DNA from: Liopterus haemorrhoidalis
Lineage: Eukaryota; Arthropoda; Insecta; Coleoptera; Dytiscidae
Assembly: GCA_963971575.1 (NCBI GenBank)
Contig: OZ020625.1
Location: forward strand, 26,623,253 to 26,687,252
Direction: 5' to 3'
DNA length: 64,000 nt
In this document: one piece after another, positions 1 to 10,595 of the stretch
Layout of the letters: each line of letters starts with the position of its first letter
Position numbering within the stretch: position 1 is the first letter of the stretch
The notes under the pieces: model-generated
Databases searched by the model: none
Seen by the model: the letters and a program-made list of their open reading frames with translations, nothing else
Told to the model about the DNA's origin: nothing
Program-made: the position numbers and the translations under genes

Positions 1-409
1 ACGCTCTGCTTGAGTATTTTTTAGTTTTTAAAAATCATGAAGTCTTAAGGCATAAAAAAGAGGCTTCAACCTGCCGAAGGATTTTCTGAAAACGTTGGTA
101 CAAATCAGACTCTCGTAGGATGATGAGGCATAGAGTTTTGAGAATTTACGTTATTGAGAACTGACACGCTCGGATACGTAGTCTGGTGGTAAAATATTGT
201 ACTACGCGACTGTAGTACTGTTTGAAATTATTACATATGTTCTGGTGTTGATTTTTTGTTAGAACGTCGATAGATACATTTTCATAAAATAAAAATGTAC
301 TGTGCTTAAACTAACCTGTTCCCTGTTAGCATATTGACAGCTGAATACTAGACAATTCAGCCATTTTGTCATGAATTACAGCGCCGCCAACGGTAATGTC
401 ACTTCTCAA
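1..409. other. No gene recognised
   Basis: AT-rich sequence at the window edge. I see no exon-like frame, RNA gene or clear repeat boundary before the Tc1-like element that starts near 410. Confidence 0.4.
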
Positions 410-1590
410 TTGTCGGATTGCTGATAGGTGACTGTTCGGTGCTACAAGTATCGATATACAATACTATATGCTTTCTCTGTCTATATCATTATAATTATTT
501 GCATACCCCTAGTAACGTATAGTGACGCAAATTGACAACTAACCTTCCAAATTATTTTAATAAAAAACAAAGCATTAGAAAGAAACGGCATGATTCGTAG
601 ATATCTTTACTAATTAGAGCACGAAAATAAATTCACAGCAGTACTCCAAGAAACAAAATTATTAATTTTAAGGTTATAATTATAAATAAGGAAAAACTTA
701 TACTCGTAAATTTTGGATTATAATTTGTTGTTTCATTAAATTAAATTTTTATGTTTCCCCTAAGTACAAAGTAATAAAATATTATGTAAAAATATATTTA
801 TTCATATAATATATTGCTACAAGTTGTATTTAAATGTTTATTTTTATTTAAAAAAAAATTAGGTAATGCATGATATCGTCGTCATTTGAACTATCGCTGT
901 CATTTCTTGTATTTATTATTATTGGATTAATATCATCAACAATCCTTTCACTTTCCCACCATTCATTTATAAAATTTTCGATTTTTTTAACAGATTTTGC
1001 CCAAGTTTCACAACTAATTTGATCACAGGCTACTTGCCACATTTTCAAAACTTCGTTATCACTATATCCGTTTAGACCAATATGTCTATCATAATAATTT
1101 TTTGTTATGCCCCAAATTAGTTCAATGGGGTTAAACTGGCAGTGATAAGGAGGTAATCTTAGTACTTCATGACATACGTTTGTGCCAATGTATCAATAAA
1201 ATAAACTGGTTCAGATTTTAATTTCCTTGGTTTTCTCGTGATTTTGTTAGTGAGAAGTTCAGATTTATTACATTTTATAATTTTACGAATTGTTGATTCC
1301 GAAATCTTTAAGGCAGCTGCTACTCTTTGATGGACACGAGGAAGATAGAGAAATAAGTGGCCCAATGTTCTCTTTTTCGGAATTAAAATATTTTAGCAGA
1401 TTTAAAATTAAAGTTTGTAAATTTAATAATTGGCCGCAAGATCTATTAATTAATATTATTAACAGACACTGACAGCTAAGACAAATAACAAAAAACATAT
1501 TTAAAATCGCTGAAAAATGGTAACTAGATTATTATATGAATGCACTACTTGATACATACATGTAACAAGCACCTATCAGCAATCCGACTA
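410..1590 (-). mobile_element. Tc1/mariner-type element, internally deleted (copy 1)
   Basis: The inverted ends read TAGTCGGATTGCTGATAGG inward; the left end here has a mutated second base. The right end is followed by TA. Two minus-strand coding remnants remain. One is a helix-turn-helix part (about 1159-1365, with [20 protein letters not shown]). The other is the C-terminal end of the DDE domain (about 848-1140). The catalytic middle is missing, and the deletion junction is the same as in the copies at 12732 and 19660. A frameshift breaks the frame near 1165. It is a non-autonomous relic. Confidence 0.8.
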
Positions 1591-1897
1591 TACCTATAGA
1601 TTCATGAAAGAAAGAAAAGAGATGCAATTAATAAAATATAAGCAAAATTTTATTAAATATATCGACATACAAAATGACACAAATGTGTTTAAAAATATTT
1701 TTTAACAAAATTATCACAAATTTTAAGCTTGACTTATATTAAAACTACAAAAAATACCCATCTTTTATTTAAAGTTTTTAAGTCATTAGTTAAATATCAT
1801 AAATAAAAATAAATATCAATAAAATAAATTGTAGAAAAATTAATTCAATTTATATTTTAATTATCTACAACTAAGGAAATCATATATTATAAATTAA
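1591..1897 (-). other. Probable 3' UTR or downstream flank of the 1898-4521 gene
   Basis: AT-rich, no coding frame. TTTATT hexamers (AATAAA on the minus strand), for example near 1766, could serve as poly(A) signals for the minus-strand gene that ends at 1898. Confidence 0.35.
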
Positions 1898-4521
1898 TTA
1901 AAAAGAAAAATCTAATTCAAAACTTGGAAATGGAGCAGTTGACTTAAATGTAAAATCATTTTTAAATAATGAGCAGATTTCATCTGGATCATTGTCTTCG
2001 AAATCATCAATATCTGGTACGTTAATTATTTCGGGCACAAATTTTGGGACTTCTGGATCTTTTGCTGTAGACATACGAAGAAAACTATTGTGTATGTTGG
2101 CAAAACCTTTTTTACCAAGTAATTCTTTCTCAATTCGCAGATCATTGTAGTTATCTGAAAAAAATTGAATTTTTATTTTAGTTTTTCTTTAATATTTTAT
2201 TAAGTAATGGACTTACAAAAAAGTTGTTTTAATAAAAGTTTTAGGAAAAATTATAAGCTACAACTTTTATTTGAAATAATTTTTTGTATCTTTCTTCTTT
2301 TTCGAGAAAATCTATTGAGTGTGTGAGTACAATTTTGTTTTTATTAAATATTTCATTAGGTAATGGTTCTACAAAAAAAATGTTCTAATAAAAGTTATAG
2401 CAAAAATTATAAGCTAAAACTTTTATTTGAAACAATTTTTTGTATTTTTCTTACTTTCCGAGAAAATCTATTGAGTGTGTAAGTACAATTTTGTTTTTAT
2501 TAAATATTTCATTAACTAAATGGTTCTACAAAAAAATTGTTCTAATTAAAGTTATAGCAAAAATTATAAGCTAAAACTTTTATTTGAAACAATTTTTTGT
2601 ATTTTTCTTATTTTCCGAGAAAATCTATCGAGTGTGTGTGTACAATTTTGTTTTTATTAAATATTTCATATTAGGTAATGGTTCTACAAAAAAATTGTTC
2701 TAATAAAAGTTATAGCAAAAATTATAAGCTAAAACTTTTAGTTGAAACAATTTTATGTAATTTTCTTACTTTCCGAGAAAATCTATTGAGTGTGTGTGTA
2801 CAATTTTGTTTTTATTAAATATTTCATATTAGGTAATGGTTCTACAAAAAAATTGTTCTAATAAAAGTTATAGCAAAAATTATAAGCTAAAACTTTTAGT
2901 TGAAACAATTTTATGTAATTTTCTTACTTTCCGAGAAAATCTATTGAGTGTGTGAGTACAATTTTGTTTTTATTAAATATTCCATTACCTAATGGTTCTA
3001 CAAAAAAATTGTTCTAATAAAAGTTATAGCAAAAATTATAAGCTAAAACTTTTATTTGAAACAATTTTTTGTATTTTTCTTACTTTCCGAGAAAATCTAT
3101 TAAGTGTGGGAGTAGAATTTTGTTTTTATTAAATATTTCTATTAAGTAATGGTTCTACAAAAAAAATGTTCTAATAAAAGTTATAGCAAAAATTATAAGC
3201 TAAAACTTTTATTTGAAACAATTTTTTGTATTTTTCTTACTTTCCGAGAAAATCTATCGTATGTGTGTGTAAACAATTTTGTTTTTATTAAATATTTCAT
3301 TAAGTAATGGTTCTACAAAAAAATTGTTTTAATAAAAGTTATAGCAAAAATTATAAGCTAAAATTTTTATTTGAAACAATTTTTTGTGTTTTTCTTACTT
3401 TCCGAGAAAATCTATTGAGTGTTTTAGTACAATTTTGTTTTTATTAAATATTTCATTACCTAATGGTTGTACAAAAAAATTGTTCTAATAAAAGTTATAG
3501 CAAAAATTATAGGCTAAAACTTTTATTTGAAACAATTTTTTGTATTTTTCTTACTTTCCGAGAAAATCTATCGAGTGTGTGAGTACAATTTTGTTTTTAT
3601 TAAATATTTCATTAAGTAATGGTTGTACAAAAAAGTTGTTCTAATAAAAGTTATAGCAAAAATAATAAGCTACAACTTTTATTTGAAATAATTTTTTGAA
3701 TCTTTTTTCGTTTTTGAGATAATCTAATGAGTGTGTGTGTAAAAATATATTTTTCTAAAATCTGTATGTATAAAATATAGAATATATTGGGATATGCACT
3801 CTTGGAATGATGTTAAATAAAGTTTAAGACTTCATTCAGGGCGAAATATTTAAGTGTCATATAAAAGTGGTTGTACATACATAATCAAAACTGATAATTA
3901 TTTCCATTAACTTGTAAGGTAAAACTTTTTTTTGCATCTCTTTTCGTTTTCGAGAAAATCTGATAAGTGCGTGTACCAAAATTTGTTTTTCTTAAATATT
4001 TCAATAGCTAATAGTTTTACAAAAATTTTGTTTTAATAATAATTGTAGTAAAAATTATTAGCTAAAACTTTTATTTGAAACATTTTTTTATATTTTAGCT
4101 CATGTTGAAAAAAAATTAAAATGTAGTTGCGATTAAATAAAATTTAATAAACTTTTAGTTTTTTGTAAATTTGATTAAAACTCACATATTTTGACTCAAC
4201 TTACCTTTTACATCTCTAAACGAAGACAAATACAGAGAAGGATCAAAATCTTTCTCCTCGTTTTGAATAGTCACCACATTTTTCACAACTGCTTTTGGTT
4301 TAACAAAAGAAGCCGTTTCATTTTGTGTAACATTTACTGGTCTGTCAGCAAAAGGTTTCCTCATGGATAATTGCCCTGGTTTTCTTGCTGTAACATCTAA
4401 ATACGCAAAAAATTAGCGCGAAAATATTTAGGTTAACGATTGCGAAATAATTTAACTTACTGTTTTCTTGTGTGATATTTCGACGATTGGTTAATGTTGG
4501 TGATTTAAATACGGAAAACAT
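1898..4521 (-). CDS. Unrecognised 169-aa acidic protein, three exons (securin-like only as a guess)
   Basis: Exons on the minus strand are 4521-4461, 4396-4205 and 2154-1898. The junctions are GTAAGT/TTTAG and G|GTAAGT/TTTCAG, and they join in frame to give 510 bp including the TAA. The protein starts MFSVFKSPTLTNRRN. It has a basic N-terminal third (QENN, then RKPGQLSMRKPFADRPVN), a middle block FDPSLYLSSFRDVK, and an acidic Pro-rich C-terminal half with VPDIDDFEDNDPDEI and the ending FPSFELDFSF. No membrane segment or enzyme motif is visible, and it looks mostly disordered. A basic N terminus with KEN-like and RxxF/RxxL-like motifs followed by an acidic C terminus is the general layout of securins (separase inhibitors), but no diagnostic residue proves this. 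The 2.05-kb second intron is mostly a tandem repeat. The exon structure is well supported; the function is unknown. Confidence 0.7.
2200..3745. repeat. Tandem array, about 157-bp unit, about 10 copies, inside an intron
   Basis: Each unit contains GTTCTAATAAAAGTTATAGC, then AAAACTTTTATTTGAAAC, then a CCGAGAAAATCTAT block and a GTGTGTGAGTACAATTTTG block. Unit starts recur near 2215, 2371, 2527, 2684, 2842, 2999, 3158, 3312, 3470 and 3628. Central units are nearly identical, while the outer ones are diverged. A decayed unit lies at about 3900-4100. The array makes up about three quarters of the second intron of the 169-aa gene. Confidence 0.9.
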
Positions 4522-4750
4522 GTTTGGTTTTTATAATATTCGTTGTTTTTCACGTAGTTTTATTTTAAAGTTTGGATAAATTCTTAACGAACTTTTGTGA
4601 AAGCTGTTTGAACTTGTTGGTAAACAATTTTTTTTAATGTATTGTTGCCAATATCGGCATATATTTTTACACGTTGACAATCAATGTTACCAACTATAGC
4701 AAAAATTATTTCAAACGTGTGATTTGGTGGTTGATACCCTTTTCAAACTA

Positions 4751-5080
4751 TAGTGCGTTCGAAGGTGAGTTTGCAGTATAGCTCTTATGGCAAATGGGAG
4801 CGGTGTTGCCAAATGTTGTAAAAGTGTCAAATGTGTCAATTATAATAATATGAAAAACTCGTATTATTTACAAAAATCAACTCTTATAAAACTCAAAATA
4901 ACACTCAACAAAAACAAATGGCCATTTGTAGAATACTGCGTCTTCACAGATCAACGTGTTTTAGAGCTGGCAACGTCGACTAGCAAGAAAAGGATAGCGT
5001 CATTCTGTAAACCCATTAGAGAGTATGAAAAAGAACTACTCCATATGCCCTGTACTGCATACTCACCTTCGAACGCACTA
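4751..5080 (+). mobile_element. 330-bp MITE carrying a 98-codon ORF (copy 1)
   Basis: Terminal inverted repeats TAGTGCGTTCGAAGGTGAGT at both ends are flanked by TA duplications (4749-4750 and 5081-5082), as for Tc1/mariner-type elements. An ORF from 4787 to 5083 (MANGSGVAKCCKSVKC at its start) spans nearly the whole element and runs through the right inverted repeat. The element at 38877-39206 is also exactly 330 bp and keeps the same ORF, and a third copy at 5841-6988 is split by an insertion. I do not recognise the protein. CCKSVKCVNYNN faintly resembles the start of a THAP zinc finger. Confidence 0.8.
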
Positions 5081-5082
5081 TA

Positions 5083-5489
5083 GAAGCACAGTATAATACA
5101 GTAAGCCCAGTCTTGTCGGAACCTTTGATGTTCGTGTACCATAATTTCGTGACCTCGAGCTACCGCGTCCTACCCAGGACGATAAAGAATGATACAGACT
5201 ATTACGCGTATGGATACGGACGAAGCTTTATATGACAACTGACGAAAAATTATATTAGGTTATAAATGAAATAATTGAAAATTATGAAGATTTGCACTAA
5301 ACAGGAAATTAGTTACAAAATGAAATTTAATTTTAAAATGTCAAAATTAAGAATTTTGCATTTTATGACTCTAAAATGAATTTTAAAAATATTATATGCT
5401 TCGAAAAACTTCGCGTCCTACCCAGGATTCACGCATGCGCAAGAAAAATCTGGTACAGAAAAACGGTCGAGTGAAACTACTGTAGACTG
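5083..5489. other. No gene recognised
   Basis: There is no coding frame. The phrase GCGTCCTACCCAGGA occurs twice, near 5165 and 5405, suggesting a decayed repeat. Confidence 0.35.
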
Positions 5490-5617
5490 TGGTTTAACTG
5501 TTAGAATTTTTAATTTTCACATACCAACCTGAAAAATGAAATAACCCAAGCAAGGTCCCTTCTCGTGACAACTTAAAAGAACAAAATTCCCATTTAGTTC
5601 CGCCTAAACGATTGGAA
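5490..5617. mobile_element. Fragment of the CAGTCTG-type MITE
   Basis: This matches one end of the 404-409-bp MITE found at 8095, 9250, 44082 and 45355: it has AAGCAAGGTCCCTTCTCGTG, then CATTTAGTTCCGCCTAAACG. The other half is missing. Confidence 0.6.
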
Positions 5618-6144
5618 TAAAGTCACTGGATTATACAAAGTAGCGCAAGCCTTTGAAGAAGCCGACGGACCCCAGGGTTTGATTGGCAACCTTGGTTCCC
5701 CTATTAAGCAAACTAAAGCAGTAATTTTTACGTTCTTAAGTTTGCGTCTGCGCTGTCACATCTCTCTTTCTCGCTCTAATTTAATAACCACCTTTGTCAG
5801 CGGTTTGAATATTTAAGGTTAAGTTTCATTTAACTTTATATATTATATTCAAAGGTGAGTTTGCAGTACAGGGCATATGGAGTAGTTCTTTTTCATACTC
5901 TCTAATGGTTTTACACAATGGCACTATCCTTTTCTTGCTTGTTGACGATGCCAGCTCTAAAACGCGCTGATCTGTGAAGACGCAGTATTCTACAAATGGC
6001 CATTTGTTTTTGTTGAGTGTTATTTTGAGTTTTATAAGAGTTGATTTTTGTAAATCATACGAGTTTTTCATATTATTATAATTGACACATTTGACAGTTT
6101 TACAACATTTGGCAACACCGCTCCCATTTGCCATAAGAGCTATA

Positions 6145-6958
6145 GGGGAAAAATTTTAAGATTGTAGCGCCAGGCGGATTTTTTTGAAACCATTCTAAAT
6201 CAGATACCACTTGACATTTACTAGTAAATAATAGCGAAAAGTGTATCAAAAAACGACAAAAAAGAAATAATTGTTTGGGATTTTCTGATTTTGTGAAGTG
6301 ACATTACTTGTAAACATCTAAAATACTACATTTTGTGATCTGGTTTTAAGTTATGGCGGTTTTCCATTGTCGATTATTTTTACTATATTGGGGGAAATAA
6401 TAATTCCCGTGTTGTTTACCAAGGGGTAGAAATCTACAATGCTGGGCATATAATATTGTGTGGAGTCACTGAAAAAAACAGAGAGTTCATAAAGATTGAT
6501 GCTTTATGTCTACAGACTTGTGCATTAACAAACCCACACACAATAACAGGAATTTTTAAGATATGCGATAATAAATACAAAATTGAAAATATTTTTTGTA
6601 GTCACTATCATTAAAATGTAATGAGCAAACTTTGATATAAGGGCTCACTTTTTTTCCAATTTTTAAATTGTTTATCTAAACATCGCGTCGATTCCTAACC
6701 TCTTGCTTTCCCAATTTTGTTTCGAACCGTACGGTGTCTGATATTAGTGGAAACAAATGAAACGATATTTCCGGGTTTCTTCTTTTCAATGAATTGTACA
6801 TAGACACACAACAATATGTATTATACATTTTTCAATGATTATAATAAAACTTTAAAAATAAACTTCATACAAAACCAATACACAAAACGAAATGTTATCT
6901 GATGTACACAAGTCCATGAAACGCTCACCAGATGGTAGGGTGCTTAGCTGCAAATCCC
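6145..6958 (+). mobile_element. GGGG-ended element with a 4-bp TATA target duplication
   Basis: It is inserted in the 330-bp MITE, where the unbroken copies read GAGC-TATA-CTGC. Here TATA is duplicated on both sides of a segment that starts GGGGAAAAATTTTAAG and ends GCTGCAAATCCC. The inner right end (CACCAGATGGTAGGGTGCTTA) matches, in reverse, the sequence at 58963-59000 (GGGGAAACTTTCTAAGCGCC, then CATCTGGTGG). The interior has a degraded SWIM-family coding piece (6339-6614). A 4-bp TATA duplication does not match the TA of Tc1/mariner, the TWA of Harbinger or the 8 bp of hAT. Confidence 0.65.
6339..6614 (+). pseudogene. Fragment of a SWIM zinc-finger transposon-associated protein
   Basis: The open frame reads RVVYQGVEIYNAGHIILCGV, then DALCLQTCALTNPHTITG and IENIFCSH before TAA. 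It aligns along about 80 residues with the SWIM-type protein on the minus strand at 59774-60175 (CVVEGEELLNAGNLMLCGIL, GLCLQTSSLRTPPHEVTG, LNMSCTC). Here the frame stops just where the CxC...CxH metal site should begin, so the zinc site is lost. It has no ATG of its own and is a broken remnant. Confidence 0.65.
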
Positions 6959-7222
6959 TATACTGCAAACTCACCTTCGAACGCACTATATATCCATTTT
7001 ATTTCATAAAAATAAAAAAAAATAAATTGAAATTGTACCACAATTTTGTTATAGTGCATCTTTGTTTAAAAAAAATCGTGATTACAATGTTTAAAATAAA
7101 ATTTTTGTTGGTACTAGTTTCTTATTTTTTTACTGTTGGAATCACTGAAAATCATTTGTGTTGGCGACATTTTTAGCCCCAGTATGGCCGCCGTTGCGCT
7201 ACTTTGTATAATCTAGTGACTT

Positions 7223-7674
7223 TAGTTTGGAATAGCCTGCAAGTTTTGGAAACTAATATTATTTAGGAAAATATATTTATACAAAAAGAAACAAAGTAAA
7301 CCTAAAAAATATATTTTATTTTGTACATAAAAATAAAATATAATTGTTATAATATAAAAACACTAAATTTAGCGTCAAAACTTAAAATTAACTACAATCT
7401 TAAATACCAGATTTTTAAAACCTTTTTACAAAATAATACGTGAAATTATACACCATATATTCAAAAATTAAACAGTAACCTTAGATGTGCAGTGCAGCAG
7501 ATCAAATGGTAACTAGGGCAAAAAACAAAAAAAAAAAAAAAATCGCGTTTTGTATTTTGCGAAATTTGTTCCCTTTTCTTTACGATGACCCGTATCTATT
7601 TTACTTTTTTTTATTAACATGCAATTAATTCAATAAGTATGAAAACATTTGTATTAAAATATATATATACATAC
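7223..7674. other. No gene recognised
   Basis: AT-rich spacer with an A-run near 7530. No coding frame or clear repeat seen. Confidence 0.35.
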
Positions 7675-7917
7675 AGGCCCAGTCTTTCCACCTTCAGGTA
7701 AACCTCTATAAGGTTATCAGGAACTTCATCTGCTGAAGAAATGTCAATACCAATCAGTGAATTTAATACGTCAGTCTCATTATCCGTTAGACAACTATCC
7801 GATAGATAAATTTGTATTGAAGGATGGGATGACATTTATTCAGCACAGAAAGTATCACATAACCTTATCCGTCAGATAGTTACGTAGAGGTTCACCTCAA
7901 GGTGGACAGACAGGGTC
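7675..7917. mobile_element. Palindromic (foldback) MITE, decayed copy
   Basis: The two halves are reverse complements over most of their length (CAGTCTTTCCACCTTCAGG on the left, CCTCAAGGTGGACAGACAGG on the right). A cleaner copy with TTA duplications is at 39816-40074. Both contain GGTTAT and CTTCATCTGCTGAA blocks in each arm. Confidence 0.6.
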
Positions 7918-8094
7918 TAAATTGTATATATTAAACGACTATGTATTAGTACTATATTTACTATACATACGGCGTGAAACAAAGGGGTCGTTTCGAATTT
8001 GTGAAAGGAAATGGGTCGCAAATATAAGATTATGCACCACTGGTCTAAATCAGTAATTCTCAACCAATCTGTATTTAAATAAATTGTTCATATA

Positions 8095-8498
8095 CAGTCT
8101 GTTCCAAACGGTTAAGCGGAACTAAATGGGAATTTAGTTCTTTTAGGTTGTCACGAGAAGGAACCTTGCTTGGGATATTTCATTTTTCACGTTGGGATGT
8201 TAAAATTTAAAATATCAAAAATGAAACCATGGAAATAAATGACATATGTCAAAATTAATTTTTTTTAGATATTTTAATGACAAAAAAATAAATAAATGGG
8301 AAATTTGTATTAAGAACGACACAAAAAATCAAAATATAAAGAAAATGACATTTTAAAATGATGTTAAACTTAACCAAAAAATGTTTATTGTAAGTATGAT
8401 TTACAAACCTTAAACAAAACGGCCGAAAAGCACGATTTAAGCGATGAAAGTAACTAAATTGCAAAATCTAGTTCCGCCTACACGTTTGGAACAGACTG
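8095..8498. mobile_element. CAGTCTG-type MITE, full length (copy A)
   Basis: 404 bp, with inverted ends CAGTCTGTTCCAAACGGTTA flanked by TA at 8093-8094 and 8499-8500. No transposase frame. TA duplication and ends starting CAG suggest a Tc1/mariner-mobilised MITE. At least five near-full copies lie in this window. Confidence 0.85.
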
Positions 8499-8971
8499 TA
8501 TTATTTAATTTTTCTCATATATTTTGTTATTATTTACATCTAGTTATTTATGCATCTAGGTCGTAAAATAAAGGTTTAATCCCGTAAAACTTTGACAACT
8601 TCTAGTTCAAAGAAAAAAGTTTAGAAAATTGACGAATAAAGTATAATGTAGAACACGCTTTAAGCATATCATATTGCGTGTAAATGGTTGAGAACCACTG
8701 CTCTAGTTATTTGATATAAGCTGTTCACTTTTGTAAGAACAAATTAAGAGGAAATTTTGATTTCAATAGTTTTCACCTTTGAAATTGTATGTCAGGTTGG
8801 TATTAAAAATGGTAAAAAATGTCAATTTGACACATGTCAATAAAAATGATATCTTAATTATAATGATCATAACCAAACAAATTTTAAGTCTGATTTACAG
8901 CGCAAGGAATTTTTTATATGTCATTTACAGTCAGCAATACACTATAAAAGTAACCAAAATAACCAGATCTA

Positions 8972-10200
8972 TGGTCTATTTTAAAGTAGAAAAATGTGTG
9001 TAAGAAGATAGGAGCTGTTTGTCCTTGCTTCGGATTGGTTTAGATCGTCATCCCTATTACACTCTTAAAATATTGTTTTTAGTCCAAGTTGACAGATGTT
9101 CAGTGTCGTACATTGGAAATATATATTATTTATATTATTTAATTTTTTTCGTATATTTTGTTATTATTTAAATATTTAGACTTTTATTTATATTCTTGGC
9201 GTAGATTTTATGGAGAAAATTCTCCATGTAATTTGTTTTTACGCAGTTACAGTCTGTTCCAAACGGTTAAGCGGAACTAAATGGGAATTTAGTTCTTTTA
9301 GGTTGTCACGAGAAGGGACCTTGCTTGGGTTATTTCATTTTTCACGTTGGGATGTCAAAATTTAAAATTCCGACAATGAAACCATGGAAACGAATGACAT
9401 ATGTCAAAATTAAATATTTTTTTTAGATATTTTAATGACAAAAAAATAAATAAATGGAAAATTTGTATTAAGAATGACACAAAAAATCAAAATATAAAGA
9501 AAATGACATTTTAAAATGATATTAACCTTAACCAAAAAATGTAGATTGTAAGTATGATTTACAAAGCTTAAACAAAACGGCCGAAAGGCACGATTTAAAC
9601 GATGAAAGTAACTAGATTGCAAAATCTAGTTCTGCTTAACCGTTTGGAACAGACTGTATATATTTTTTTGTTATCTGACATATAAATATTTTTTGACACT
9701 TGACAATTAACAGATCAAGATACAAGACTAATGTGAGGCCAAAAGACAGCCCAGCTGATTGTGCCCAAAGAAGTTATTGATATAATTTTTAAACCTTCAT
9801 ATATACATATATTTTTAATTTTTATTTACAATAATTATTTAAATAAGAAACTTTAGCTCTGAAGATATATTGTTTGTTTTATTTATTTAAAATCTTTTAG
9901 CCAAATCTCTTTTTATATATATAACATAATTTTTAAAAATTAATATATTTTTAACTTTTTCAAATTCCCCATTAAACTGAATTTATGTCGTATAAATAAC
10001 GTAAGCGTATTATCTGCCTTGTTTATTTCAATATCTTATTAAATTCTTTTAAATTAAAACAAAAATCACCTGCTAACCCTGTTACTACGCCCATGCCCTA
10101 GTTGTAACTTATTTTAAATTTCCCGCTATACTGTATTTGTCCAGTGTAAATCGTACTCGGTTCGCAGCGCTATCTACTTTTTTTAATTTGAAATAGACCA
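8972..10200. mobile_element. TGGTCTATTT-ended element, inserted in the 8717 MITE
   Basis: Short inverted ends TGGTCTATTT are flanked by TA duplications (8970-8971, 10201-10202). About 1.23 kb without a transposase frame. It carries a CAGTCTG MITE (9250-9656) inside, so it is the middle layer of a three-layer nest. Confidence 0.6.
9250..9656. mobile_element. CAGTCTG-type MITE, full length (copy B)
   Basis: 407 bp between TA at 9248-9249 and 9657-9658. It is very similar to copy A throughout, including the inverted ends, and is the innermost layer of the nest. Confidence 0.85.
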
Positions 10201-10230
10201 TAGTTTGTCTTTACAAAAATGAACAGCTTA

Positions 10231-10595
10231 TACTTTCAAATTTACATTGTAAAATTTTATCAAAAAACTTTTCAATAGGAAAAATTTTTTGAGAAAAAAA
10301 TTACGAACCAAAAAATAACACTTAAATTTGATATTAATATTTATTCACATATTGTTTTTTTTTTTTTTTTTTAGTTTTTCACATGTTTTTTTTTTGTTTT
10401 TCAAAATTTTAGTCACAAATCACTTAAATATAATTTTACTTTTTGTTTTTATATTTTTTCGATTTATATATTTATTTTTTTAATTTTTTTTCTTTAGAAT
10501 ATTCCTCCGAATAATATATTTTACTTAACATGTATATTAACGCTGCAAAATATAAAGTATAATTTTCAAAACTTCAATTTCATAATTCTATTTCT
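10231..10595 (-). other. T-rich 3' UTR and flank of Nop56
   Basis: Downstream of the Nop56 stop on the minus strand. TTTATT at about 10481 gives AATAAA on the minus strand about 110 bp past the stop and is the best poly(A) signal candidate. Long T runs (A runs on the transcript) lie near 10354-10395. Confidence 0.45.

Larger units (their letters stand above)
5841..6988 (-). mobile_element. 330-bp-type MITE split by a later insertion (copy 2, inverted)
   Basis: The left inverted repeat is diverged (TTCAAAGGTGAGTTTGCAGT) and the right one (CACCTTCGAACGCACTA) ends at 6988 before TA. The 98-codon frame is present on the minus strand from 6134 down and still open. The element is interrupted just before the right inverted repeat by 814 bp of another element. 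Removing that insert and one TATA restores the sequence seen in the two unbroken copies. Confidence 0.75.
5620..7222. mobile_element. Outer inverted-repeat element holding nested insertions
   Basis: The left end AAGTCACTGGATTATACAAA is mirrored at 7193-7222 with one change, followed by AGTAGCGCAA on both sides. TA lies outside both ends. The interior contains the split 330-bp MITE (5841-6988), which in turn contains the TATA-flanked element (6145-6958). Confidence 0.55.
8717..10230. mobile_element. TAAGCTGTTC-type MITE split by a nested insertion
   Basis: The ends are TAAGCTGTTCACTTTTGTAA on the left and its mirror (one G to A, plus a small shift) at the right, with TA outside. An intact relative is at about 29926-30233. 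The internal sequence AACCAGATCTA is interrupted at 8970 and resumes with GTTTGTCTTTAC at 10203, as in the relative. Confidence 0.7.
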
